From contig DFEL01000149.1 of NCBI GenBank assembly GCA_002369055.1, forward strand, positions 1,012 through 21,036: 20,025 bases of DNA. Direction: 5' to 3'. The position numbers were made by a program, and so were the translations under genes. A model generated the notes under the pieces. That model saw nothing but the letters and a program-made list of their open reading frames with translations. It had not been told where the DNA came from and searched no databases. Each line of letters begins with the position of its first letter. Position 1 is the stretch's first letter. This DNA is from Cyanobacteria bacterium UBA3803 (GTDB lineage: Bacteria; Cyanobacteriota; Vampirovibrionia; Gastranaerophilales; Gastranaerophilaceae). Below, piece by piece: positions 6,485-13,353 of this stretch.

Positions 6485-6526
6485 CAAGGCAGGCAGATGT
6501 TCTACATCTGCCTGCCTTGTTATTTT
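6485..6526 (+). terminator. Rho-independent terminator of the DUF1858-NfeD-SPFH operon
   Basis: CAAGGCAGGCAGATG (6485-6499) pairs perfectly over 15 bp with CATCTGCCTGCCTTG (6505-6519) around a TTCTA loop, followed by TTATTTT. It is far more GC-rich than its surroundings. Confidence 0.92.
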
Positions 6527-6573
6527 ACAAAAAATTTTCATTATGATAAAATTAAGAAAAAAGGAGAAATAAA

Positions 6574-6747
6574 ATGGCAAGATTAGTTAGACCTACTTGG
6601 GCAATAAGATGTACACAATCAAGTTGCAGAAACTTATTTGAAGTTGCAGTTCTTGAAGATGGTAAACAACAAGAAGTTGTATGCCCTGCTTGTGGTGAAC
6701 ACTATGTTTATCCTATTTTGAAAGAAGACGAAGAAAGAGAAGTCTAA
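6574..6747 (+). CDS. 57-residue zinc-ribbon protein
   Basis: This short gene starts MARLVRPTWAIRCTQSSC and carries two metal-ligand pairs: Cys13-X4-Cys18 and Cys37-Pro-Ala-Cys40. A strand-rich middle and an acidic tail (KEDEEREV) complete it. The pattern is a small zinc ribbon. I cannot assign a family; such miniproteins commonly bind nucleic acid or act as regulators. A strong AAGGAG ribosome site (6561-6566) supports the start. It follows the terminator and precedes the radical SAM gene by 16 bases in the same direction, so the two may share a transcript. Confidence 0.8.
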   Translation: MARLVRPTWAIRCTQSSCRNLFEVAVLEDGKQQEVVCPACGEHYVYPILKEDEEREV

Positions 6748-6750
6748 TAA

Positions 6751-6775
6751 CAGGTTGTGAATTGTGAGTGGTGAA
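6751..6775 (+). repeat. Second period-7 TGAATTG/TGAGTGG tract covering a gene start
   Basis: TGAATTG and TGAGTGG units (6758-6771) followed by TGAAG match the tract at 2617-2644. The GTG start of the radical SAM gene (6764) lies inside this tract, so the start codon and first residues (SGE) appear to come from repeat sequence. Confidence 0.45.
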
Positions 6776-7693
6776 GAAAATCCTGCAAATATAAAACGCT
6801 ATAATCAATTCAGTGAATATTTAAAGCAAAAATTCGGTGTCAAGGTATATAAAATTACTCTTGATGCCGGATTTTCGTGTCCAAACCGACAAAATGGCAA
6901 TCGGGGATGTATATATTGCGATGCGGGAGGGAGTTTTTCTCAATCTCATTCTGCAAATATGTCAATAAAAGAACAATTGGATTTTGGGGCTCAATACCTT
7001 ACAGACAGATTTAAGGCAGTAAAATATATGTCTTATTTCCAGTCTTTTTCTAATACTTATAAACCTGTTGAAGAACTAAAAGAAATTTATGATGCAGCAC
7101 TAAACCACCCTGATATTGTAGGTATTTCTATCGGAACACGTCCAGACTGTGTTGATGAAGAAAAATTAGATTTAATAGCAGGCTATAAAGATGATTATGA
7201 AACTTGGATTGAATACGGTTTGCAGTCTATGCACAACAAGACATTAGAAAGAATAAACAGAGGTCACGATTTTGAATGCTTTTTAAAAACTTATGAAAAA
7301 ACTAAAGCACGAGGAATAAATACATGTGTTCATATTATTTTTGGCTTGTGGGAAACTCATGATGAAATGATGCAAACGGTTAAAGAACTTGCAAAACTTG
7401 ATATTGATGGGTTAAAACTTCACATGATATGCGGGCTCAGAGGAACTGAATTAACTGAAATGTATAAGCGTGGTGAATTTGAGTTTATGAGCGAAATGGA
7501 ATATGTAAATTTATGTTGTGATGCAATAGAACTTTTGCCTCCTCATACAACGCTTCATAGAATTGCAGGAAGCGGTTTAAAATCAACTCTTGTTGAACCC
7601 AAATGGATAGGTAAAAAATTTGAATGCTTAAATAAAATAGATGCTGAATTAATACGTCGTAATTCTTGGCAAGGAAAGTTTTACGAGAAATAA
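6764..7693 (+). CDS. TIGR01212-type (YhcC-like) radical SAM protein
   Basis: The 309-residue protein opens with KRYNQFSEYLKQKFG and KITLDAGFSCPNR, then the cluster ligands Cys39, Cys49 and Cys52 (C-X9-C-X2-C, the spaced form typical of this group) in CPNRQNGNRGCIYC. Further radical SAM barrel features are GISIGTRPDCVDEEKL, EYGLQSMHNKTLERINRGHD, and a C-terminal LHMICGLRGTEL and LHRIAGSG. The family makes a [4Fe-4S] cluster and cleaves SAM; E. coli YhcC is a member and the substrate is not established. The only usable start upstream of the conserved region is the GTG at 6764, within a repeat tract and with only a weak AGG before it. The gene converges on the LD-carboxypeptidase gene with a 12-base gap and no hairpin between. 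Confidence 0.92.
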   Translation: MSGEENPANIKRYNQFSEYLKQKFGVKVYKITLDAGFSCPNRQNGNRGCIYCDAGGSFSQSHSANMSIKEQLDFGAQYLTDRFKAVKYMSYFQSFSNTYKPVEELKEIYDAALNHPDIVGISIGTRPDCVDEEKLDLIAGYKDDYETWIEYGLQSMHNKTLERINRGHDFECFLKTYEKTKARGINTCVHIIFGLWETHDEMMQTVKELAKLDIDGLKLHMICGLRGTELTEMYKRGEFEFMSEMEYVNLCCDAIELLPPHTTLHRIAGSGLKSTLVEPKWIGKKFECLNKIDAELIRRNSWQGKFYEK

Positions 7694-7705
7694 AAGTTTT
7701 GATTT

Positions 7706-8590
7706 TTAAAATATAACCGTTCCGTTATTAATTTCTGCCTTAGTGCCGATAGGAATTGTTAATTTGTGTTTTTTGTGTGTTATTTTGAAACCGCTTAAAA
7801 TTGGTATATTAAATTTTTCTGCAAGTTCTTTGAAAAATTTATCTAACAATTTTTTGTCGTCAACGCTTAAAAAATCACCTAAAAGAATACCTTGAATATT
7901 TGTTCTAAATTCTTTCACGTTTAGTAATTGAGTAAACATTCTATCAATTTTATATACAGGTTCATTCAAGTCTTCTGCAAAAAATATGAATTTTTCTTTT
8001 GGTACAAAATCTACACCGCATAGAGAGCCCATAGTAGTTAAATTGCCACCAAATAAAATTCCTTGAGTTTTGCCTGAGTTATATACATTTTTAGCATTTA
8101 GGGCGGTAATATCGTTATTTGCAATTATATGTATAAAATGTTTTAGTGTAAAATCGGAGATTTTATCAACTCCAAAGTCGCTTTGAAACATTGGTGCATG
8201 GTAAGTTATAAGGTTTGCTTTAGTTAAAAACATAGTGCAAAGTGCTGTTATATCAGAGTATCCTGCAAAAATTTTCGGGTTATTTTTGATTAAGTCGTAA
8301 TCAATTTTATTAATAAGTCTTATGCTTCCGTATCCGCCTCTTAAGCAAAATATCGCACTAATACTTTTATCAGCAAAAAAATTGTGTAAATCTTCTAATT
8401 TTTCCTCATCTGTTCCTGCAAGATATCCGTTATTTTTAAAAATATTTTTACCAAAAACAATTTTATATCCAAGATTTTCAAAAAACAGTTTGGCTTTTAA
8501 AGCTTTTTCTTTACCGTCAACACTTCCAGCGGGTGCAACTATGCCAATTTTATCTCCGATTTGTAATTTTTTTGGTTTAATTATGTTCAT
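7706..8590 (-). CDS. ldcA: LD-carboxypeptidase, peptidase family S66
   Basis: The 294-residue protein is a murein tetrapeptide LD-carboxypeptidase, which removes the terminal D-Ala from cytoplasmic tetrapeptides during peptidoglycan recycling. The nucleophile is Ser112 in AGYSDITAL. The other triad members should be Glu206 (FFAEDLNEPVYKIDRMF) and His272 (GFKITHKKHKLTIPIG). LRGGYGSIRL (83-92) is the conserved loop before the nucleophile. No signal peptide, as expected for the cytoplasmic form. The alternative S66 activity is MccF-type immunity (serine-linked nucleotide hydrolysis); recycling is more likely. No clear Shine-Dalgarno site is seen; a TATTAT at 8620-8625 (minus strand) could drive a short leader. 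It diverges from dnaX. Confidence 0.9.
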   Translation of the reverse strand: MNIIKPKKLQIGDKIGIVAPAGSVDGKEKALKAKLFFENLGYKIVFGKNIFKNNGYLAGTDEEKLEDLHNFFADKSISAIFCLRGGYGSIRLINKIDYDLIKNNPKIFAGYSDITALCTMFLTKANLITYHAPMFQSDFGVDKISDFTLKHFIHIIANNDITALNAKNVYNSGKTQGILFGGNLTTMGSLCGVDFVPKEKFIFFAEDLNEPVYKIDRMFTQLLNVKEFRTNIQGILLGDFLSVDDKKLLDKFFKELAEKFNIPILSGFKITHKKHKLTIPIGTKAEINNGTVIF

Positions 8591-8618
8591 AAATATTCAT
8601 TTTCCGATTGTGTTAGGC

Positions 8619-8624
8619 TATAAT
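8619..8624 (+). promoter_or_regulatory. -10 box of dnaX, leaderless layout
   Basis: A consensus TATAAT ends six bases before the dnaX ATG (8631). The -35 at 17-bp spacing (TTCATT) is weak. No Shine-Dalgarno site fits between them. The same bases read TATTAT on the other strand, in position to drive the divergent LD-carboxypeptidase gene. Confidence 0.55.
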
Positions 8625-8630
8625 AATATC

Positions 8631-10514
8631 ATGAATGAAAATTATATTCCATTGTACAGAAAATATAGACCTCAAATACTTGAAGAAATTGTTGGTCAAG
8701 AACACGTAAAAAAGGCTCTTGCAAATGCTATAAATTTAAATAAAATAGCACACGCATATCTTTTTACGGGGCCAAGAGGAACAGGTAAAACTTCTACGGC
8801 ACGTATTTTGGCAAAATCTTTAAACTGCGTTGATGGTCCAACAGTAAAACCTTGTGGTAAATGTGCAAGTTGTGTCGATATTACTAATTCAACACCGCTT
8901 GATGTTATTGAAATAGACGCAGCAAGTAATCGTTCGGTTAATGATGCACAAAATATTTTAGAAAAAATACAATATGCACCCGTAAACGGAAAATATAAAA
9001 TTTATATTATAGATGAAGTTCACATGTTGACGGTTCAGGCTTTTAATGCTTTATTGAAAACGTTGGAAGAACCGCCGGAAAATGTGATTTTTATTCTTGC
9101 TACAACAGAAGTTCATAAAGTTTTAGATACAATAAAAAGCCGTTGTCAGAGATTTGATTTTAAACGTATTACAACTGATGACATTGTGCAACATCTTAAA
9201 AAAATTGCAAAATTAGAAAAAATTAACATCGAAGATGACGCCGTTTTAACAATTGCAAAAAATGCAGCAGGCGGAATGCGTGATAGTTTGGCATTGTTAG
9301 ACCAACTTAGTGTTTTAGATACAGAAAAAGCAATTACTACGGATGATATAAATTCTTTACTCGGAAGGTTATCTTTTGATATACTTAATCGTTTATCAGA
9401 AAGTATAATTAATTCTAATCCAAACGGTGCTATTGAAATTTTGGAAGAAGTTTATAATTCAGGTAATGAGCCTTCACAAATTCTTTTAAATTTATTAAAC
9501 TATTTTAAAAATCTTTTAGTTGTCAAAAATTGCAAGACGGAGCTAGTCTTGGAGTTGACACAAACAACAGATTTGCAGGCGAATGCCTTAAAAGAGCAAG
9601 CTGACAGGCTTGATACACATCAAATAATATTTCTGATTGAAAGAACATCTCATTATATTAATGAGTTAAAATTGTCAACAAATCAGCATACTTGGCTGGA
9701 AGTTGCAATGATAGATTTGGCAAATTTAACGGAAAATACAAAACTTGTTGAGTTGCAAAGCCGATTAATGAAACTTGAAAGCGGAGAGGTTATTCAAGAA
9801 AATATACCAAAATACAAAACACCGCCTCATCCTGTTCAAAAACCTTCTATGAAGCCGGCAGGTTCGGACAAGCAATTTATAAAACCGATAGTTCAACAAT
9901 CAGTTGAAATTCCAAAAACAGAATATAAGGAAATTCAGAGCCAGCCTCAAGTAGCACCACAAAAGCAGGAAACTGAGCAAAATCAAAATTATGTTAAAAA
10001 AGACGGAGAAACAAGAGATTTATGGAAAAGCTTGCTGGAACATATAGACAGTATGCCAACAAGACAACTTTTAATCCAACAAGCAAAACCTGTATTGATT
10101 TCTGCTGAAAATGTAGTTATTACTGTGCGTCAGGAAGGTTTTTTAAATAACATAAATAATACCAATAAAAAACAAATGATTATTGATGCGGTAAATAAGT
10201 TGTTTGATAATGCTAATACAAATGTTGTTATCAGATTACCGCAAGCCTCAGATAATAATATTAATGCTATTGACGTTTCGCAAAAAGAACTCAAGGAAGA
10301 ACAACCAAAGCCTGAAGTAAAACAAGAAATTCCAAAAGAAATTTATAAACCTACTGACAATCCCGAAATGGTAGAGGTTGTTGAAAATTATGATGCACAA
10401 ACCGTGACGGAAAATGAAAATGAAGCAGAAAACAAAAATACATCTGCTTCCGCTTATTTGTCCGATCAGGCAAAAATGGTAAAAGATTTGTTTAACGGAA
10501 AATTGGTTGAATAA
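8631..10514 (+). CDS. dnaX: DNA polymerase III subunit tau/gamma
   Basis: The 627-residue protein is the clamp-loader motor and replisome organiser. Visible parts are Walker A GPRGTGKT (47-54), the zinc ligands Cys66, Cys75, Cys78 and Cys81 (CVDGPTVKPCGKCASC), Walker B IIDEVH (126-131), sensor 1 LATTE (156-160), the arginine finger SRCQRF, a Gln/Pro-rich linker (about 390-450), and a C-terminal tau-type domain (about 458-540, DLWKSLLEHIDSM...). An open frame extends 309 bases further upstream, but it lies antisense to the LD-carboxypeptidase gene and translates as non-protein-like sequence. The ATG at 8631 starts exactly at the family N-terminus (YIPLYRKYRPQ). Near residue 455 there is an A6 run, but no adjacent stop in shifted frames argues for a gamma form. 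Two terminator-like hairpins follow. Confidence 0.97.
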   Translation: MNENYIPLYRKYRPQILEEIVGQEHVKKALANAINLNKIAHAYLFTGPRGTGKTSTARILAKSLNCVDGPTVKPCGKCASCVDITNSTPLDVIEIDAASNRSVNDAQNILEKIQYAPVNGKYKIYIIDEVHMLTVQAFNALLKTLEEPPENVIFILATTEVHKVLDTIKSRCQRFDFKRITTDDIVQHLKKIAKLEKINIEDDAVLTIAKNAAGGMRDSLALLDQLSVLDTEKAITTDDINSLLGRLSFDILNRLSESIINSNPNGAIEILEEVYNSGNEPSQILLNLLNYFKNLLVVKNCKTELVLELTQTTDLQANALKEQADRLDTHQIIFLIERTSHYINELKLSTNQHTWLEVAMIDLANLTENTKLVELQSRLMKLESGEVIQENIPKYKTPPHPVQKPSMKPAGSDKQFIKPIVQQSVEIPKTEYKEIQSQPQVAPQKQETEQNQNYVKKDGETRDLWKSLLEHIDSMPTRQLLIQQAKPVLISAENVVITVRQEGFLNNINNTNKKQMIIDAVNKLFDNANTNVVIRLPQASDNNINAIDVSQKELKEEQPKPEVKQEIPKEIYKPTDNPEMVEVVENYDAQTVTENENEAENKNTSASAYLSDQAKMVKDLFNGKLVE

Positions 10515-10560
10515 TTTTTAATTGTAAATTTTTTGTCACGATTTGTTATCAAGAATGTAA

Positions 10561-10594
10561 AAGGGGGTATTTAAATAGTATACCCCCTTATTTT
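10561..10594 (+). terminator. Rho-independent terminator after dnaX
   Basis: AAGGGGGTAT (10561-10570) pairs with ATACCCCCTT (10580-10589) over 10 bp around a nine-base loop, followed by ATTTT. The GC-rich stem stands out in AT-rich DNA. It is nearly symmetric and may also act on the minus strand for the cupin gene. Confidence 0.85.
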
Positions 10595-10633
10595 GCAGAA
10601 AGATTTATTTAACTCATATATATGCGTTAAAGA

Positions 10634-10693
10634 GCGTCCGGTGAACTCTTAAAATTCTTGTGTACCGATTTAGTTTGCCGGATGTTTTTCTTT
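10634..10693 (+). ncRNA. Structured RNA or second terminator with G-U-rich stem
   Basis: GCGTCCGGTGAACT (10634-10647) can pair with AGTTTGCCGGATGT (10672-10685) over 14 bp, including several G-U pairs, around a 24-base loop, and is followed by TTTTTCTTT. The G-U pairs exist only if the plus strand is transcribed; on the minus strand they become A-C mismatches. A weak promoter-like TTGCAG (10593-10598), 18 bp, TATATA (10617-10622) lies upstream. It may be a backup terminator for dnaX or a small RNA of about 65 bases. It overlaps the stop of the minus-strand cupin gene. No known RNA family is recognised. Confidence 0.4.
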
Positions 10694-11150
10694 ATGCAAA
10701 TTTTACTTTTAAAACTGCTTTTTTTACATAAGTAGGTTTGTCACAGCAAATTTGTGGCATGTGAACATCTTGCGGATATAAAATTATAAAATCATTTTTA
10801 TTTAGTGTTAAAAATTCTGCTTGTGTATTAGTTGAAAGAAATTCAACATCTTTTTCTTCATCATAGACTTCAGTGGTTGTGTAATTTTGAATTTCTCCAA
10901 CACCGATTTTTTCAGAGCCTTCAATTATAAATTGAATATCAATATATTTTCTGTGTGCTTCCCACTTGCCTTGATTTTGTGGTTTTGTTTGGTAATCTTG
11001 AATATTTACGTAAATATCTTCACCTTGTATTTCATATTTTCCGTTTTGAAAATTTTTAAGATTATTATTTTCTAAAAATTCAAGAGCAGTTTTAAGATTT
11101 TTGGATAAATTGTAGTAAATTTTAGTATATTTTAATGAGTTTTTAATCAT
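10692..11150 (-). CDS. YhcH/YjgK/YiaL-family (DUF386, TabA/NanQ-like) cupin
   Basis: The 152-residue protein is a single beta-sandwich cupin of the family that includes EbgC, TabA and the sialic-acid anomerase NanQ. The metal-site motifs are WEAHRKYIDIQFIIEG (63-78; Glu64, His66, Asp71) and FIILYPQDVHMPQI (121-134; His130), ending with the typical AVLKVKF. Members act on sugars or affect biofilm and toxin-antitoxin responses; the substrate cannot be read from sequence. The lack of sugar-catabolism neighbours gives no help. No Shine-Dalgarno site; TATACT lies six bases before the ATG with an extended -10 TGT. It diverges from the GIY-YIG gene with only 23 bases between. Confidence 0.9.
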   Translation of the reverse strand: MIKNSLKYTKIYYNLSKNLKTALEFLENNNLKNFQNGKYEIQGEDIYVNIQDYQTKPQNQGKWEAHRKYIDIQFIIEGSEKIGVGEIQNYTTTEVYDEEKDVEFLSTNTQAEFLTLNKNDFIILYPQDVHMPQICCDKPTYVKKAVLKVKFA

Positions 11151-11156
11151 AAATTT

Positions 11157-11164
11157 AGTATAAC
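11157..11164. promoter_or_regulatory. Overlapping divergent -10 boxes
   Basis: AGTATAAC reads TATAAC on the plus strand (11159-11164, nine bases before the ATG at 11174) and TATACT on the minus strand (11157-11162, six bases before the ATG at 11150). The two hexamers share four bases, and the minus one has an extended -10 TGT. Neither gene has a Shine-Dalgarno site and the 23-base gap has no room for one. Confidence 0.5.
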
Positions 11165-11173
11165 ATAAAGATT

Positions 11174-11446
11174 ATGAGCGAAAAAATATTTTACACATAT
11201 TTGCTTTTAACTGAAAATAATACATACTATTGCGGTTATACCGATGATATAGAAAAGCGGTATCAAAAGCATAAACAAGGTAATGGTGCAAAATATACAA
11301 AAGCGAACAAGCCTATAAAAATTGCCTATTTAGAAACATTTAAAACAAAATCGGAAGCAATGAAAGAGGAATATCGTATAAAGCATCTTTCAAGGCAAGA
11401 AAAAGAAAAATTGGCAAAAGAGTTTGAAATTAGTCATATCCGGTAG
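11174..11446 (+). CDS. GIY-YIG domain protein (UPF0213/YhbQ-like)
   Basis: The 90-residue protein is a stand-alone GIY-YIG nuclease domain: FYTYLLLTENNTYYCGYTDDIEKRYQKH (6-33), with the second motif YYCGY, catalytic-position Arg29, GAKYTK (38-43), and Glu65 or Glu66 in EAMKEEYRIKHL as the metal ligand. It is the short YhbQ type, whose members have been linked to DNA repair or nuclease activity. Its last 17 bases overlap the 3' end of the convergent exported-protein gene. The start has a near-leaderless layout (TATAAC nine bases upstream). Confidence 0.9.
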   Translation: MSEKIFYTYLLLTENNTYYCGYTDDIEKRYQKHKQGNGAKYTKANKPIKIAYLETFKTKSEAMKEEYRIKHLSRQEKEKLAKEFEISHIR

Positions 11447-12671
11447 GTTTTCCGCCTGTTGTTGTAAAGATTACCGGCATGTGCCTTTTAAATTTTTGTC
11501 CTCTTGTGAATTCAGAGGTATCTTCTTTTTTTAACTCTTTATAACCTTTTTTAATTTCTTTTACCTCTGCTTTATATTCCTTTTTTAATTTTTTCTTTTT
11601 TTCTAATTTTGCTTTTTCAGCATCTTTTAATTTTTGTTTTTCGTATTTTTCAGCAAGTTTTGCTTCTGCTGTTGCACTTTGTGGGTCAATAAATCCGTCT
11701 TGAACTATCTTTAGTCCTGTTGAGCTTACCGGTATATTATTATCAGTTAATTCTTCCATTCTAACTTGTGTGCCTGAGTAGTCTATACTCCAAGTTCCCA
11801 AACATCTTGGTTGGTTACCTGCAAATGCATACGCTGCAACAACTATTCTGTTTTGATTTTTGGCGTCAAAACCAAGTGGGAATATGTCCCAACGAACTTC
11901 CTTTGTATCTAAATTCTTTGTTGTTCTCCAGTAATATCTTATTGCTTCACGTACTTCAGTTAGTTTGTAAAGTTTTTTTTGTGTAAAGTCATAAACAAGA
12001 ACATTTGTCTGCCAAATTCCGTCTTCAGCACTTCCTATTTTTTCTTTTGCTAAAACTCTTTTTAAGTCAGTTGAAAAATCAATTGGTGTAATTGTTTTAA
12101 ATAATCCCCATTCAATTAGGGTTCTATCTGTCGAAAATATAGGTACAGGATTTCTTGCAGCAAAATTTGCTTTAACTACTTTTTCTACATCCGGCATACC
12201 CTTTCTTAAAGGCACAACATATACATCACCGTCCGTTGAATGTGTTTTTGCATAGTATGAAACAACAGGAACAAGCATAATGCTTGTGTCAGGTGCTATC
12301 AGACCGGGTAAAATGTCTTGTCTGTCATATCTTGCTCGTTTTCTGTCAATTTTTAATTCTACCCTTCCTGGTGGGTCATTATATCTTACAAGTTTATATT
12401 TTGGTTGGGGAACATATTTCATCTTGCTGTCTTCGACTTTTTTTATATAATCACCATCTCCGACAGATTTATCTTTGGCTGCTGATTCTCTTTCATATTC
12501 TTCAACAGTCATATATCCTGATTTTGGCATTAAACTCTTTTGATAACGGTCTTTTGCTTCTTTTTGCTGAACCTTGCTTCTGTAATCCCATTCGTTAGTG
12601 TTAAGTGCATAACAAGACGATGCCCCGATAAACAAGGACAATATTAAAACTGCAATCAAATTTAATTTCAT
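11430..12671 (-). CDS. Exported protein of the kinase-regulator operon, unrecognised
   Basis: The 413-residue product starts MKLNLIAVLILSLFIGASS, a Sec signal peptide probably cleaved after CYA. The mature protein has a charged N-terminal part (Lys/Glu-rich, to about 90), a probable beta-rich middle (about 100-320, with several Trp and Tyr), and a strongly helical Lys/Glu/Ala tail (about 335-385). I recognise no family; it is likely lineage-specific. The ATG at 12671 comes one base after the regulator's stop, with GGAAGGA as ribosome site; an upstream TTG frame of three residues is not needed. It is the last gene of the HK-RR operon, so it may be a periplasmic sensor partner or an output of the pathway. 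Note the Cys near the signal end, but no lipobox. Confidence 0.85.
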   Translation of the reverse strand: MKLNLIAVLILSLFIGASSCYALNTNEWDYRSKVQQKEAKDRYQKSLMPKSGYMTVEEYERESAAKDKSVGDGDYIKKVEDSKMKYVPQPKYKLVRYNDPPGRVELKIDRKRARYDRQDILPGLIAPDTSIMLVPVVSYYAKTHSTDGDVYVVPLRKGMPDVEKVVKANFAARNPVPIFSTDRTLIEWGLFKTITPIDFSTDLKRVLAKEKIGSAEDGIWQTNVLVYDFTQKKLYKLTEVREAIRYYWRTTKNLDTKEVRWDIFPLGFDAKNQNRIVVAAYAFAGNQPRCLGTWSIDYSGTQVRMEELTDNNIPVSSTGLKIVQDGFIDPQSATAEAKLAEKYEKQKLKDAEKAKLEKKKKLKKEYKAEVKEIKKGYKELKKEDTSEFTRGQKFKRHMPVIFTTTGGKPTGYD

Positions 12672-12672
12672 T

Positions 12673-13353
12673 CTATACAAGTCCTTCCGTAAGAACTTTT
12701 GAAACAGCCTGTGCTCTTGATTCTACACATAATTTTTGCAATATATTGTGTACGTGTGCCTTTGCTGTTGAGATTGAGATTATACGTTTTTGAGCAATTT
12801 TAGGATTTGATAAACCTTCAACCAACAATTCCAAAATTTCCATTTCGGTTTCTGTTAATCCGTAAGTATTTTTTCCTTCTTTATATTTAATTTCACCCGT
12901 TGGGGCAACTGTTTCAACAGCTTTTGGTGTTCTTTGAACTCTTGATAACACCATTCTTGCAATTTGAGGATCTAACCAGGCTGTACCTTCCGATACCGAT
13001 TTTATGGCTAGTTCAATTTGTTCTGCACTTGCTCCTTTCATAATATATCCGTTTGCACCTGCTTCAAATGCAGAAAATACATCATCCTCGCTATCACGAG
13101 ATGTAAACATTAATACATTAATTTCAGGATTTGTTTCTTTTATTTCTTTTGTTGCTTCTATTCCGTCAATTTCCGGAAGTCCAATATCCATTAAAACTAC
13201 ATCAGGTAAAAGGCTTCTTGTTTTTTCTACACCTTCAATACCATTTTCGGCTTCACCGATTAAGTCAATATCACCGATTTTTTCCAAAACAAGAGACAGT
13301 CCCATTCTGAACATTGGATGGTCTTCTATTATAAGCACTTTTACATTTGACAT
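12673..13353 (-). CDS. NarL/FixJ-family response regulator
   Basis: The 226-residue protein has a receiver domain (about 3-120) with acidic residues Glu10 and Asp11, phospho-acceptor Asp56 (LMDIGLPEIDG), Thr84 and Lys106, a linker, and a LuxR-type helix-turn-helix (about 163-224; LTETEMEILELLVEGLSNPKIAQ ... STAKAHVHNILQKL). It should bind DNA as a phosphorylated dimer. Its ATG overlaps the kinase stop (TAATG), a translational coupling arrangement, with AAAGG upstream. It is very likely the partner of the upstream kinase. The target is unknown; the downstream exported protein belongs to the same transcript. Confidence 0.95.
   Translation of the reverse strand: MSNVKVLIIEDHPMFRMGLSLVLEKIGDIDLIGEAENGIEGVEKTRSLLPDVVLMDIGLPEIDGIEATKEIKETNPEINVLMFTSRDSEDDVFSAFEAGANGYIMKGASAEQIELAIKSVSEGTAWLDPQIARMVLSRVQRTPKAVETVAPTGEIKYKEGKNTYGLTETEMEILELLVEGLSNPKIAQKRIISISTAKAHVHNILQKLCVESRAQAVSKVLTEGLV

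Noticed and set aside
8322..8630. N-terminal extension of dnaX by 103 codons
   Set aside because: The extension is antisense to the LD-carboxypeptidase gene and not protein-like; the conserved DnaX N-terminus starts at the ATG at 8631, which has a TATAAT six bases upstream.
9996..10001. A6 run in dnaX as a programmed frameshift producing gamma
   Set aside because: It lies at the right place (about codon 455), but the frame is GTT AAA AAA GAC, not the A AAA AAG type, and the shifted frames run on for about 17 to 30 codons before a stop.
10634..10693. SRP (4.5S) RNA downstream of dnaX
   Set aside because: The position recalls genomes where the SRP RNA gene neighbours dnaX, but the conserved GGAAGGAAGCAG-type apical loop is absent.
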